Notes: generated by a model not told the origin, from the letters alone. Counted from the stretch's first letter, positions 1-12,629 are shown. The stretch is 64,000 bases of DNA from Acanthopleura granulata (GCA_016165875.1 JABBOT010000002.1:32043642-32107641); one strand, 5' to 3'. Translations and numbers: made by a program.

Positions 1-1165
1 GAACGGGAACCAGAGTAGTCGGAAAAAGAATGAAGGAATGAAAAAAGTTTATAGATCTATAACGTGTAATAACTATGTTCGTTTACACACAAAGATGAAA
101 CTAACAATTAATTTTTACAGCTGTAAACTATGAAGGAAAAAAAAAACGACCCATTTTTAAACACAGCCTCTAGAATGTTATTAGGATGTAACGACAAGAT
201 AATGAAATGTGACATATGAGATTTCCAGTTTTTTGAAAATTGTTTTTCAAAGAGGAGGAATTTTGTTTTTCTGTTATTATGATTCATACCGCAAAGATAA
301 AGCTTCGGGGAAAAAACAGGAATTGGGCTGAAGTGACAAAGCACAACCTGCATGTAGTCTTTCTGGTTAAAGGTTAATTGAATTAATCATTAAATGTTCT
401 TCATTTTACTGTTTCCACAAATTTAAGAGATGTTCATAAATTAGGGTAACACCGGCTTCCTTTAATTTTTCTTTGTCAAGAGCCATGCATGTACATTCTT
501 CATTTTTCTACCTGAGTAATTAATATGCAGTATATGATGCGACAGGTAAAAGGCGCATATTTCATACGGTAATACAATATCACCGTAGTAATGCGTCAGC
601 GTTCCAACAAATAACCTACTTTCTAAATTTAAGAATGAAGGACCACATAGCCTCACACAAGCCTTTTGTACTTTGACTCTCTTGTTGCAAACAGGGTGTA
701 CCACTATCAGCAGCAGTTTGTGCAAAGGAGAAGGTACGGTCTGGGGAAGACGACCACACGATTGAAGATGAGCTCTCAGCAAATTGCCTGTAAATTGGTA
801 GTGAAGGCATAGAGTGTTTTTCCGTTAAATTATATATGTACTCACATATTCACATGGAGCATAAAACATATAGCTACATGAGATCTACGTCATAAGCAGT
901 TTAGGTTCGAACCTGCCTCATGCCGCAATTTTCCTGCGCACATAGTGAACTACCTGGAATAGCTTACGTCAGCCGTATACGTTTACGTCCGCTTTAGTAG
1001 CGACTCCCGTCAGCTCCTAGTAGCGTCTTACTAAAGTTGTCGCAATGCTTAAAGTGTGTCTACGAAACACCACAAGCGCCGCCATATTTAGTATACTAAC
1101 GGAATTTACGTCTGCCCGAGGGTAGGTGTAAATTTGCGCCAAACTTTACATCAAGTCGCAACTAC
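1..1165. other. non-coding, no gene seen
   Basis: AT-rich sequence with only short chance reading frames on both strands, none showing a recognisable domain or plausible splice-bounded exon. No repeat family was recognised here. Confidence 0.5.
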
Positions 1166-1228
1166 TCCAGCTTTGTAAGACGGTGAGTCTCTCCTGCCAC
1201 ACACGTGCGAGCTTATTCCAGCTTCGTA

Positions 1229-1505
1229 TTTATTTATTTATTTATTTATTTATTTATTTGATTGGTGTTTACGCCGTACTCAAGAATATTTCACTTATAC
1301 GACGGCGGCCAGCATTATCATGGGAGGAAACCGGGCAGAGCCCATGGGAAACCCACGACCATCCGCAGGTTACTGGCAGACCTACCCACGTACGGCCGTA
1401 GAAGCCAGCATGAACTGGTCTTGAACTCACAGCGACAGCATTGGTGGGAGGCTTCGGGTCATTGTGCTGCATATCACGCTAACCGACTTAGCCACGGAGG
1501 CCCCT
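1229..1505 (-). mobile_element. tRNA-derived SINE, near full length
   Basis: Read on the minus strand, the element begins at 1505 with a tRNA-like head (ggcctccgtggctaagtcgg, A-box region), has a B-box-like gtgagttcaagacc near 1420-1435, a body ending in the block tactcaagaatatttcac (seen on the plus strand near 1275), and an ATTT tail at 1229-1260. The same body recurs at eight other places in this window. SINEs of this kind are transcribed by RNA polymerase III and moved by a partner LINE; this copy is one of the best preserved here. The 18-base string ccagctttgtaagacgg with flanking t lies just outside its head (1507) and again at 1167, about 50 bases beyond its tail. Confidence 0.85.
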
Positions 1506-3700
1506 TCCAGCTTTGTAAGACGGATCCCTGAGCTGTAGGCTTACACAGATATGCATTCGTCTTCAAGCAGAAAAACCAAATGAATTATTTCTCCACATGT
1601 TCAAGTTTATTAGTCGCTAATATATTTCAGCTGACCTATCTCCATACAACTCAGGGAAGCGGACCGTCATGAACTGCGATGTGGTTTAAGCTGAGGAAAT
1701 ATGATCTCTGCCCAACAGACAAGGGTCCCAGAGATAAATTTTATGCGAATTTGGGGAATGTCATATAATTTGGTGGTGATGGTGGTGGTGTGTTTGTGTG
1801 TGGGGGGGTTGGGGGTTGGGGGGTAGCTCTGGGAAAGCTTGTGAAAGCTTGGGAAAGCTCTGGTGTTTGCAACTTGTCGCAGAAAAGTTTCATGCAATTT
1901 CTGCTAACAAAAACCATAGCTACGATAGGAAACGAGATATAAACGTATTATCCTATATCCAATGCATATTTGTCCTTTTCATATGTAAATGAGTTGAAAT
2001 AATAGACAGGGGGTGGCGGTATGTTTTTCTATACAAAAGTGAAGGAGCGCTTTCCCGTCTCCAGTCACCCTGCTCCCAACGCTTAGGTTGTCCTGGAACT
2101 CGGCGTAGGAGTATAGCGTTAATAATCAATCAAAGAAATAACTAAATGTGCTGAAACTCCAAAATTTGGGCACATGGTAAGAATAAGCGCTGTCTTGTAT
2201 TATCGCATATAGCATATCCGGTGGTTCGAATTTGGTAATTGACCATGTATTTTTCTGCGAACACAAGAGTCCGAGTCCGAGTCCGCATAACTGAAAATAA
2301 GCTTTTCTTCTTTTCTCGCCCCAAGGTCAGCATCTATCGTGCCTGACATCTTCTTTAGACATTCAGGAAGTGTAACGTTTCGCGCGAACGAATTGTTTTC
2401 ATGAGAGCTTCCACCTGGCGGCGATGACTTGAAGCTGAAAAAGGACTGACAACACGCATATACAACCATGTGGTGTATAAGCTGGTGATACTTTTCACAC
2501 TTAAAAATCAAAGCTGACGACTTGTTGTCTGACTTACCCTGGTGTCACCACGAGTGATAAAAGATCATAAAAGCGCGATTCTCTTGTTGCAATGGGTAAT
2601 ACTGCATAAGCCTATTTTAACCAAAACATGCAGATGTTTCATTTATGACAATTGTCCTGGTCATATTGGTTCATTCGAATAAATGGAGGAAACACTGAAG
2701 CTTAAACTAACGGCATTCCGTATATAAATGTAAGCCTAAACATGACTATGCAAAGTTAAAAAGTTAACCTATCTAAATAAGGCGGTACACAACACGCAAA
2801 TAGACTGTTTTAGAAACCATTCTTATTTTTCGGGAGTTGAATAGTTCCGATTGAATTATAGATGCTGTCAAACAAAATAGAATTTAAGCTGCCCAATACA
2901 AAACGTGTGTGTAGAGCCATTTTAGGCTTGGTTATATATTGGGTTAGCTCATCCCTAATCTAAGTAAAGCGCTCATACCAAAAAGAGAAAAAAAGAAGCA
3001 TTTCTTTTACCATAGTGTTACGTAATTCGTATGATGCTTGATTTTCAAACGCTATCTATTGAGCTTCGTCACTAATACTTCAAACGCTTGTAGAGCGTGC
3101 ATCCTGATACGTAGGTTGATGCCCGCAAGCTGTAGGTTCTGGGTGGTACTATACATATAGCCTATCCTCATGAACTGAAACTTTTTTAGCAGGTACATTC
3201 TCACGTGCATCCATGTGGTTTCTTTCTCCGCTGATTCGCACAGCTGAGTCATGAAGGTAAAACAACCGGTAAACCTCAAATTAAATTGATAGATTAATTT
3301 AGGTGCAAGGTGTTTAACAGCCGTTAATAAACTAATAATCGACTCGTGCCAGTTAGTGAGTTTTTAACGTTTACGGTGTGAAACAGCAACACCTAACGTC
3401 CTTGAAATTTGAATTTGACTAATACCGGTTAATTTTGCTCAACATAGAAAACATGTCTTCTTGGCTGAGTTACGATATTTAGATGATCGAGGGCAGAAGG
3501 TATTATTCACGATATAGAATACACGAACTGTGAAACGCCGATGATGACATATGTAGAAGAGGGAATATCGTCTTCGTACGACAAAGGCAATGCTCACAAA
3601 TGAGGATCTATACAGGTCCCAGGTATATACTACTCATTATAATTTCTTCGGACGGTCATAGAGAAGACTTCAAGAAAAACCCCGGTGATGATTTAAAGGA
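1506..3700. other. non-coding with a G-rich tract
   Basis: No gene recognised. The one clear structure is a G-rich tract at 1802-1833 (runs of 7, 5, 6 and 3 G separated by TT or short loops), preceded by GGT-type repeats and followed by three copies of a gggaaagctt-like 10-mer. The rest is AT-rich single-copy sequence with short chance frames. Confidence 0.5.
1802..1833 (+). other. potential G-quadruplex motif
   Basis: Four runs of at least three G (7, 5, 6, 3) with loops of 2, 2 and 7 bases fit the usual intramolecular G-quadruplex pattern on the plus strand. No gene is adjacent, so a role is not indicated. Confidence 0.5.
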
Positions 3701-3717
3701 ATCTTCTCAGGTTTATC

Positions 3718-3965
3718 GGTTTTTTGCCATGGTTTATTAACTTTGGTTTGTTGCTATGGTTTGTTAACTTTGGTTTGTTGCAATGGTTTAATAACTTCGG
3801 TTTGTTGCTATGGTTTATTAACTTTGAGCTGTTGGTATCGTTTACCAGCTTTTGGTTGTTAAAGTGGTTCACAGAATTTGGGTTATTGCTCTGCTTTACG
3901 TCCATTAAGTTTAGTTTATTGGTGCCGCTTATTGGCATTGGGTTGTTGGTATTGTTTAGTTTGGG
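3718..3965. repeat. 27-bp minisatellite, open in two strands
   Basis: About nine degenerate copies of a 27-base unit resembling ggtttattaactttggtttg plus ttgctat. Because 27 is a multiple of three, reading frames run through the whole array on both strands: plus gives hydrophobic nonamers (WFINFGLLL, WFVNFGLLQ and so on), minus gives polar Asn/Lys-rich nonamers (KPKLINHSN-like). The first four units are close to each other and the later ones drift. I regard the two reading frames as by-products of the repeat, not genes. Confidence 0.8.
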
Positions 3966-3979
3966 ATCTAATGCTCCAT

Positions 3980-4542
3980 GACAATAGTCATGACTTCATA
4001 TACGTTTCTTTGGATGAAGATACACAGGCACTTGACTGAAGTATATTAACATTTACAAGGCGCTTCGCCCCAGAACACTCCAAGATCATTAACGGCCTGG
4101 TGGCTTAATTGTTATTAATATAATACAGATGCAGGTGTCAGATTGTTTAACTCGTAATCAAAATTTGCCAAATTCAATCATGCTTCGTGATTTTATACAA
4201 AGACCTGTGGCTTTCAACGGGAATATTAAAATTTCATATTGCATATCAGACCACCTCTATTTCAGAGAGCTATAAAAAAGTGGTTATAGCTTAGTTGTGG
4301 TAAACAACTAATTATCTTATTTTAGGTGGTCTCGAGGTGAACATTATCCTCTTGAGTGATTATTCGAATTGAATTATACATGTAGCTGGTAAGTATTTGC
4401 TCAGGTGTGCAGCTCTCTGATCGGGCTTGCCGGTAAAGGGTTTCTCCGTTTCTTCTTTCCCTTTCATAATATTAGAAATAAATGGCTGCAGAGTGGATTT
4501 TGTGGAGTCGCGCGGTCGCACATGCCCAAAGGCCGCTTATAC

Positions 4543-4580
<38 letters not shown>

Positions 4581-4637
4581 GTATATATATCCATCTATCT
4601 ATCTATATCTATCTATATATATATATATATATCCATC

Positions 4638-4686
<49 letters not shown>

Positions 4687-6480
4687 ATCTATCTATCTAT
4701 ATCTATATACACAACCTTGAGATCGTAAATTGTATATTTGGGAGGCTGCATCATAGGGTCCGATATATTTACTTGATGTTCAAAGCCATTCGGTACTAAT
4801 CACTTTTTCTATTCTAGACCGGCGGCCATGTATGGAGGCGCTGGATCTGTGGCTGTTAAATGACATGGGGAATGAACGTTTTAAAAGTTTGAAAGTGGGG
4901 GGCCCGAGAATAAAAAAAATGCCTACCCTAGTCCTTTGACCACTTAAGGGGATTAAAATCAGGGATGGGATTCCAAGATTAAATCGCAGATCCAGTAACT
5001 TTTATACAGCTTCCTCCGACTATCAAAATCTGGGACATTCTATTGTGAGGCACCGAATTTGAATTTCCTGCTCACATAACCAGTTGACTGACAGTTGTTA
5101 TTACAATCGATCACCCTGCAATTCTTTATCTATTCTATGTATTTATTTCTATACCAAAGCAATCTCATGCGACACTGTAGTTTACAGTTTCATGAACATG
5201 TAACTATAACTAGAAACACAATTACTTAATTGGCTTACCTGAAAATGATTTTATCTAATATCTTCCCAATTTCAAGAACTAGGTATATTATTCTATACAT
5301 GTTCGTCTACATGCATATATACGTATATACTGATATATTTTCAATCTTCTAGACAGTGCACGTTGATTTAATTCACCTGTCACACTGTTAAATAAACTTG
5401 TGGTTCAAGGGAGGTAACTTCTCTGACAATTTATTTTCAATCTTACTCCATCGTTCTTCTGTACGTCATGCATAAGATCCATAATTAAATCTGCAATTCA
5501 TATTCTTCATGTGCAACTCAAATTCTCTCTTGTATACCCTGCTTATTTTTGAAACCTTATAACCCTTTTCCAAATTTTCTTACAAATGTGACGACAAAGG
5601 GAATAGTTTCATTTCATTTTGCTATCCCCTTTATTTTGAATTGTTATACAGTGCCACTTACTACCTGCTATTTAATTACCTTAAAAGTAGCTCTGCTTGC
5701 TTTAAATATATTACGTATACTCCTTCCTTCCTCTTATCAACTTACTTGAAACCTTCATGCAATTCGACTGAATCACAAACTCTAGGATGGGACAATGGAA
5801 ATCTACTTACCTCAAAACATGCCTGTATACCATGTATTATCATGATTAAAGCACCTAAGTAGATACCATTTCTAACTGCAATTATTACTATTTAATGATT
5901 ACTGTTAAGGTTAACTTCAATGGATATTCTATAAATTTTATCTTCATGTTGTAAGCTGATGTAGTTGATATGCTCAAATCTTATCCTAGACTTTATTGTC
6001 ATTTACCTTATATTTTTCTCTTCCCTTTTGCGAGCTTGCTGAAAGATTTAGTAAAATTTTGATGTATAGGGTGTTGCCCGGAGGGGAGGCATTTTGGTGC
6101 TGTGGCTGTAGATTACTTGGGTGATCACAGAGAATTGTGAAAGAAAATAAAACTCAAAATGGTTACATTTACTTAGTCTTTGGTGTGGTTCTCGTTGGTC
6201 CCTAGGGTGATCGGTGCCTTTGACTCTATGACTCTAGCTGGACAACCTCTCCCATATCACCTATTACGTTAAACAATATGTGCAAGTGTCTACTAGCAAC
6301 TTCGATCATGAATGGATCATTAACTCTATCCTTACTCTTTATTCTTTTTGCCTCGGTACATTATATGGCCATGATATTGTCATCGTTATTACTATTGTGG
6401 ACATGTGTTCACGAACAGTCTGAGAGTTTTTCAACGGTCATTCGTTTTTCAACAGGCTAAGCACCAAATCAATGTCACCC
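3980..6480. other. non-coding, contains a TA/ATCT microsatellite
   Basis: No gene recognised. A long (TA)n and (ATCT)n microsatellite occupies about 4540-4710; overlapping reading frames through it encode only Tyr/Ile repeats and are artefacts. The remaining sequence is AT-rich with no family I recognise. Confidence 0.5.
4540..4712. repeat. (TA)n / (ATCT)n compound microsatellite
   Basis: Alternating runs of TA dinucleotides and ATCT tetranucleotides with interspersed GTATATA. It is directly visible and low in complexity. Confidence 0.9.
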
Positions 6481-6499
6481 AAATGTCACTTGAGGTTTC

Positions 6500-9400
6500 C
6501 TGATGATTGATGGTATACCACCTCGAATAAGTTGTATCCATTTGATAATGGGTAGTGACCTAACTTCATACCTTATAGCCATCGGTCGTTTCTATTCGCT
6601 AACACATTGCTATTCTGGCTACAAAAGAGAAAGGTTAACTACACTTTGTCCTTCTAATATAACTGATTGCTTCGTAACGAATATTAAAAGCTCTACTTGT
6701 TTCATCATCTTCGCGTTGCTCCAAGGAAGCTACCATGAATGTAATATATTGATAGCCATGCTCATGTTTCTCATGCTTAGTGGAGAAACCTAACCTAATC
6801 CTGGCCCTGAAAACTACGTTAATGCAAATGGCCTTCATACACTATATCTTAACATCCGGGGTATTCGTTTTAGATATATCGAAAGAGTTTGACATTTTAT
6901 GCTTCACTGAAAACAATCTCAACAGATCTGTAAGCAACGGAAATATGTATGTTGAAGGGTTTAACCTACCATATAGAAGAGATAGGGATATGACTTTGTT
7001 AAACCCCAGGGGCGGGACTATCGTACATACTTCAAACCAACTTATGTGCACTCAACTAACGGACTTGGAATCGCCAAACGTTGAAGCCATATGGCTAAAC
7101 ATCACAACTCAAAATGGTGATATACTTCTTATGTACCCTATATTCCGACAAACAGCAACAAAGCGATGTATAACCTCTTCGAATTCATGATTGAAAATGC
7201 TCTTGAAATCAATGACTAGTTACTAGCAGTGGGTGATTTAAACGACGACCTGAGAGAAAATAATTCTCGCTCCCCAGGAGACATTCTACAAAGATGTAAT
7301 CTCCATAACATTATTTCAAAACCTTCTAGACTTACCCCATTCTCCGCCACTCTTCTAGATCCTATAATAATTATTAACACTTTAGAAATCTGTAATTGTA
7401 ATTGTGGATAAATCGATTAGTGACCACAGAGCCACATACGTGGACATCAAAATTAAATCTGGTATAAATCATTCATATTTGCGACAAATATGGATTTACA
7501 TAACAGCCGACTTCGACAAACTGAATTCGTTAATAAATCGTGTAGACTGGAAAACCATGTTTGATACCTGTTATAACGAGGATAATGCCGCGGATACCAG
7601 TTTTGTTTACCAGCAAATTCACAGATCGATTCACAGATTGACGCCCTGTGGATTGGAATTATTACAAACAAAGTAGACATGGAGTTACCAATGTGAAAAA
7701 AATATGCTCAACTAAACTACTACCCCAATATCGAATCAGTATTAAGATCTCGAAATAATCCTAGTTTTTATTGCAAAACTCTGAAGAAACTTACTGATAA
7801 CCGCAAAGGGCCTGAAATTATTCCACCATGCATTAAAATACCTGGGTGATGATGGACAGGAACGCACCTATTTTACTGATATAGATAATGCCACTGCCCT
7901 TAATGATTATTTTATCACAATAGCCACGGTTGATGACTCCACCACAAACCCATCTCCCCTAATGTTGAAATGCCTTGAAACCCTGGAATCTTTTACGATT
8001 TCGGAGGGCGAGGTTTTTGATATAATTAAAGTTATTGATACTAATAAAGCGATAGGCCCAGATCTTATCAGCCATCGGATGTTAAATGGCGTCAGGGCCT
8101 CCACCTGTAAGCCTCTTTCGCTTCCTTTTAATATCTCTCTCCGTCAGAGTGCTGTTCCACTAGTATGGGAAACTTCGAATATACTGCCCATCTTCTAAAG
8201 AGATAATTGGCATCTTCCGTCCAACTACAAGCCAATCGCCCTTATCAGTTTTATCCTCAAAATATCTGAGCGTATTGTCTTTAAAAATTTATATAATAAT
8301 TTCAGGTCTATAACCTATTTTATAAGTGCCAATCTTGATTTTCTCCTGGACATTCAACAACTAACCTGACTGAAGCGTACCACAACCTTTGTAAAACCCT
8401 TGATGAAGGAGAAACTTCGTGTATGGCTTTTATGGAGATCTCTGAAGCTTTTGACACTGTATGGCATCAAGGCTTACTCCTCAAAACTAAAACAGTACTG
8501 AACTGGTGATCAGCTGTTATAGTGGTTCATTAGTTACTTGTCTGATAGGCAAGAACGCGACACTGTTGGCCAATCTGCCTCTTTTCCTAAAAGTGCCAGT
8601 GCGTGTGCCCCCCATGGATACTTGAGCGCCTCCTCTTTCTTGTATATGTAAATGATCTTTCTGAAATATTATACGTGTTGTAAGACTCTTTGCGGACGAC
8701 ACTTCTTTGCAGTATTCGTCCCCTAATACCGTTGAAACTGAAGTAGTTATGAACCATGATCTCCAAAACAGAAATTATAGTAGCCCAACTTGAATTAATC
8801 ATGGAACAGGCTCCACTTACATTCTCCAAGACTCACAAACACCTTGGGCTCACATTTCAAAACAATCTCAAATGGTAATGCCATATACATAATATAATCC
8901 GTGCGGCTGGTAAAAGACTAGGTATCCTGCGGAAATTAAAATACAATCTTGGTACACATGCATTATCGTCAAGCTACCTCATCTTTATACGACCAATTCT
9001 TGAATAAGCTAGTACTGTATAGTACTGCACGAAAGAACAGTCTGATCAAGTAGAAAAAATGCAGTTATCTTCAACAGGAATTGTTACTGGTCTTCCTTTA
9101 TACACCCCCATCAGAATGCCTTGATATTGAAACTGGATGGGACATTTTAGCCCACAGGCTAAACTCTTGAATCGCAACGCGCCCGTTTTGATGATAGAGT
9201 TACTACCCCCCCCCCCCCCCTTTAGTCAACCAGCTATCTCAGTAAAACGTCAGACAATCACTTAATGTTAGTGCACCGAGAGCACGAACTCAAAGGTTCT
9301 AACGTTCTTTTATGCCTTCATCCGTTCTCCTGGAATGCTCTACATGTTAATACTGTAAACGAATCATCTTCGTTTATATGTATATTCAGTATATATATTC

Positions 9401-9660
9401 AGTAAATTACTCCCCAAAAAATCAAACCCGCCTACATATCACAGTAATGGTAAACGGAAATGCATTATTATACTAACAGAGCTTAGATACGGCTGCAGGG
9501 CCATGAACTGCGACCGTGGACGGGTAAACTTGACGCCTTGCTCAGCTTGTCCTCGTGCAAACTCGCCTCGCTCTTTTTCTTTTACTGTCCTCATTACGGC
9601 CTAACGTTTTGAATAATCTCTCTCTGGAGGTAACTATACAAAAACTGTTAAAAGGTAATG
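6500..9660 (+). mobile_element. decayed APE-type non-LTR retrotransposon (CR1/Jockey-like LINE)
   Basis: Broken reading frames run in order through the parts of a LINE ORF2. An apurinic-type endonuclease occupies about 6820-7450 (FDILCFTENNL, FNLPYRRDR, GGTIVHTSNQL, EAIWLNI, GDLNDDL, TLLDPIII, SDHRATYVDI). A reverse transcriptase occupies about 7960-8900 (KAIGPDLISHRMLNG, SNYKPIALI, DTVWHQGLL, VYVND, LFADDTS). The thumb/connection follows (KTHKHLGLTF near 8830, KRLGILRKLKYNLG near 8910), and a cysteine-containing C-terminal region lies near 9480-9600 (LRYGCRAMN, CPHYG). At least eight stops and frameshifts make it non-functional. Just before the endonuclease, 6764-6808 reads LMLSGET, stop, PNPGP, the trace of a 2A-like motif. 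The clade is a guess from general resemblance. Confidence 0.85.
6764..6808 (+). other. degenerate 2A-like motif at LINE ORF2 N-terminus
   Basis: Translation gives a hydrophobic stretch ending in LSGET, a TAA at 6791-6793, then PNPGP. 2A ribosome-skipping peptides end in NPGP after an acidic/Val/Glu core, and such motifs are known at the N-terminus of APE-type LINE ORF2 proteins. Here the stop sits where the glutamate would be, so this copy cannot work. Confidence 0.55.
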
Positions 9661-11395
9661 AATCAAAATCTACTAGCGCTAACACATGAAAGGAGATGAA
9701 CTATGAAGTATAGAGATGCCAGTAACATGTTTTGCTAATGTCATTTACCTAAAATTTGCTTTTTCCATGTAGAAACACTCAGGCTTGCCCTCCTTTTTCC
9801 GCTCTACTCTTCTTTATCTTGTATCCTGTACTTCGGACTACCGGATGTGTTGTTTTTTTCCTTTGTGCTTTTTGTATCTTAATCTACCGTCGTCGTACCT
9901 GCACATCGGCAGTAAGGTCGTTAAATTCTACTTATTTCGGGAAAGGGAATAGGGAGTTTTTTTTAGAGCTTGTTCCCAATCCCATCCTGTACTACGCAAT
10001 AAAATATGTTCAATTCAATTTTTTCTTCCCAATTTTTTACATCATATCCCTTTATCACCTCCTTTCTTATTTCACAGTTTTTGTGTTTAAAGTTTTGAGA
10101 TCGCGGCGCCGAGTTTATAAGCCGAGGTTCTGGATTTACTGACCAATCTTGAATTATCAAACATGAAGGCAATATCGCTGCCACAGGTGAGCATCTCCCA
10201 CTGATAAATACATATTTTGGGGATGGTCTTACAGCACAAGAAATTACCTTGATTTTTGGGAACACAGATTAAAATGGACGTGATCGCCTACACAAGTCAA
10301 TTCCAGGCTTGTGAACTGTATACCTATTTGCGTTATGAGCACAACTATACAGAAAGATCGCCGTACTAAAGGAACAAAGGGGCACACGGAATAAACCAAC
10401 TTTATTGTTTCAGGCGGGCATTATCGACGAGACAGCTTATAAATAAACTCATTTTTAAGAGACACTAACTGTTAAAAAGTATATATACACATAATTGACT
10501 TCTTTCAAGGTCAACTGGAACAGCTAAGTCAACTAAACGCTTCCCGAATTATGTAGGACCCACCATAAAGCCTGTAGGAAGACTATAAACGCATTGACAG
10601 TGAAAGCTATATGGGAAAAATAAATTATTCGAATACTGCATCTCGTTCTTGTTGAACTACGCTGTACAGGCGTTGAGGTTACTATAAATCGGGATATTGG
10701 TAGCGATCCTCGTTGTACAGAAGAAATTTGGGGACCGTGAACGTAATAAAAGCTGCAACAGTTCCTCGTATACATCTTCATTTTATCAAGTCAGAAACTT
10801 CGCCTACAGTTACGTTTTCTGCCTTGATAAAACAGGCAGAAATAACCAATACACCCGATTCGATAGCTGATGAATATTTATGTCACTGTATTATCCAATG
10901 AAATATCAGTTCCCCTAACTGATGGACAGCAAAGATAAAACAACACGTGTCCACGCACACAGCCCATGGCAGTAAAAATATTAGAAACGCAAGAACTTTT
11001 TACACCTCTAAGGATGGGGACAAAACCGGCATAAACATTCCTTTGTATTCTGAGTTAAATGTTCTATGTACGATTGGATGCCGATGACGGCTTTTCAGTT
11101 TCCGGCTGGAGTGGATTCGCCTAACCGATTTAAAACGGAGCAATTAACGCTTCTGGAGTGTTTGGCTTGATATAATGCAGATGTTTATATGAGGCATATT
11201 GGCATTAATGGCCCGTCAGTAACCTAAACACAGAGTCTTGTCTTGTCGACATCGCGGACATTCACGCTTTCTGAAGAAATGTCAATTTAAGCCGTCAAAG
11301 AGGCAGCAAATTGACAAAGCATGCACAATGTGATGCGCGGTATGTTGCACCACCCTTCTCTACAATACTTCCATTTCTATGCTGGCCGAGGCAGT
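9660..11395. other. non-coding, possible LINE 3' flank
   Basis: No gene recognised. The first few hundred bases could be the 3' untranslated part of the LINE. A 128-codon plus frame at 9756-10142 is hydrophobic low-complexity sequence without a family. Confidence 0.4.
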
Positions 11396-11399
11396 AAAA

Positions 11400-11642
11400 G
11401 AGCTAATGTAGCGTAACGACCCATGTGCCTCTCACCAATTCAATCACTATGAGTTCAACCTCAACTCACGCTGGCTTCCTGTCCGGTCGGACGTGGGAGG
11501 TTCCGCCAGCAACATGCTGATGGTCGTAGGTTTTCCCCGGGCTCTGCCCGTTTTCCTCTTATCATAACGCTGCAGGCCGTCGTATAAATGAAATATTCTC
11601 GAGTACAGTGTATAACTCCAAATAACACCAAATAAATAAATC
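11400..11642 (+). mobile_element. tRNA-derived SINE, 5' eroded
   Basis: Plus-strand copy of the same SINE as at 1229-1505. It has a damaged tRNA-like head, gtgagttc-like B-box remnant near 11450, the body cagcaacatgctgatggtcg near 11509, the tail block gaaatattctcgagtacag (11591-11609) and an aaataaataaat tail at 11631-11642. Confidence 0.8.
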
Positions 11643-11895
11643 CACTTCTTTATGAAATAAGACAAAATGGCCTGCTTATTGCTAGAGTCAACTACTAATT
11701 CGACCATCGAGATTTCTGAGTAACCCAAATTCTTATTATCCAAAAAATGTGCCTTCCGTGCTACTTTACTGCTCCTTACCGAGTTTTACTCCATGTACTT
11801 TAAAATTAAATAAAGATAAATTGGCATACTTTAAATCGAATCTGATCCAATTAGCACAACAATTACGAAATGACCACCGTTCAATGCTCAATGAA

Positions 11896-12033
11896 TCAAG
11901 GGGGTCTCCGTGGCTCAGTCGGTTAGCGCACTATCGCAGCACAATGACCCGAAGCCTCCCAGCTCATGCTGGCTTCCTCTCCGGCCGTAAGTAGGAAGAT
12001 CTGCCAGCAACCTGCGGAGAGTCTTGGGTTCCC
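11896..12033 (+). mobile_element. tRNA-derived SINE, head half, B-box deleted
   Basis: Starts with gggtctccgtggctcagtcg and continues gttagcgcactatcgcagca (A-box region well preserved), then passes directly from aatgacccgaagcctccc to agctcatgctggcttcc. About 30 bases that carry the B-box in the other copies are missing. The element stops at cccccatttc, before the tail. Confidence 0.8.
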
Positions 12034-12053
12034 CCATTTCATTCACTTCAAGT

Positions 12054-12345
12054 TCATTTACTTGATTGTTGTTTAATGCCACACTCAAGACATTTCCCAC
12101 TCACATGCGATGGTAATCATGGGTCTTATGGGTGAGAGAAACACTACCGTTGTTATTCCAATGCACATGTATGGTGTTTACACCATTCTCAGGAATTCCT
12201 TTCTGTCAGCCATAATGGTCGTTCCTGTTGGTGGGGAAAGACAAAAGTTCCTGGTGTTATACCATCGGCTTTTGGTAAGTTACTGACAAACTAATTTTCT
12301 CACATGTGGCCTATGGGCTTGAGCATCATATAAAATGGTAGAAGA
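12054..12345 (-). repeat. second repeat fragment, inverted next to a SINE
   Basis: Begins cttgattgttgtttaatgcc, then acactcaagacatttccc, resembling the SINE tail on the opposite strand but diverging after about 50 bases. The remainder (including ggtaagttactgacaaac) is unlike the main SINE body and may belong to another dispersed repeat. The boundary at the 3' side is uncertain. Confidence 0.4.
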
Positions 12346-12629
12346 GAAGCGGTTTTTAACCAAGGTAAAACTGTCTATACGGCTCCCTGCATGAACGGCA
12401 TCGACCGGTTTTTGTCAACAAGGCCTCAGGTACATGCATCCTGCGCAGGGTGTATACAGCTTCCAGCTTTTGCATTGAAACCACACAACGCTTTAACTGG
12501 TAGGAGTCGTGCACGTGTGGACCGTTCCCTATTGACATTGGTGCTGTTGGTGCCACAAAAGATGTATGGCATTTTCTCAACTGAAAATTAAGTGAATATA
12601 CACTCACGAGTTTTCACTCTATTCGTCAG

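Noticed and set aside
4405..4799. Three overlapping plus frames of about 100 codons
   Set aside because: Tyr/Ile repeats from a TA/ATCT microsatellite.
9756..10142. 128-codon plus frame with hydrophobic N-terminus
   Set aside because: Phe/Tyr-rich translation of T-rich sequence after a dead LINE; no domain.
11898..11935. Possible tRNA gene
   Set aside because: The A-box-like head belongs to a SINE; there is no acceptor stem pairing or anticodon arm of a real tRNA, and the B-box is deleted.
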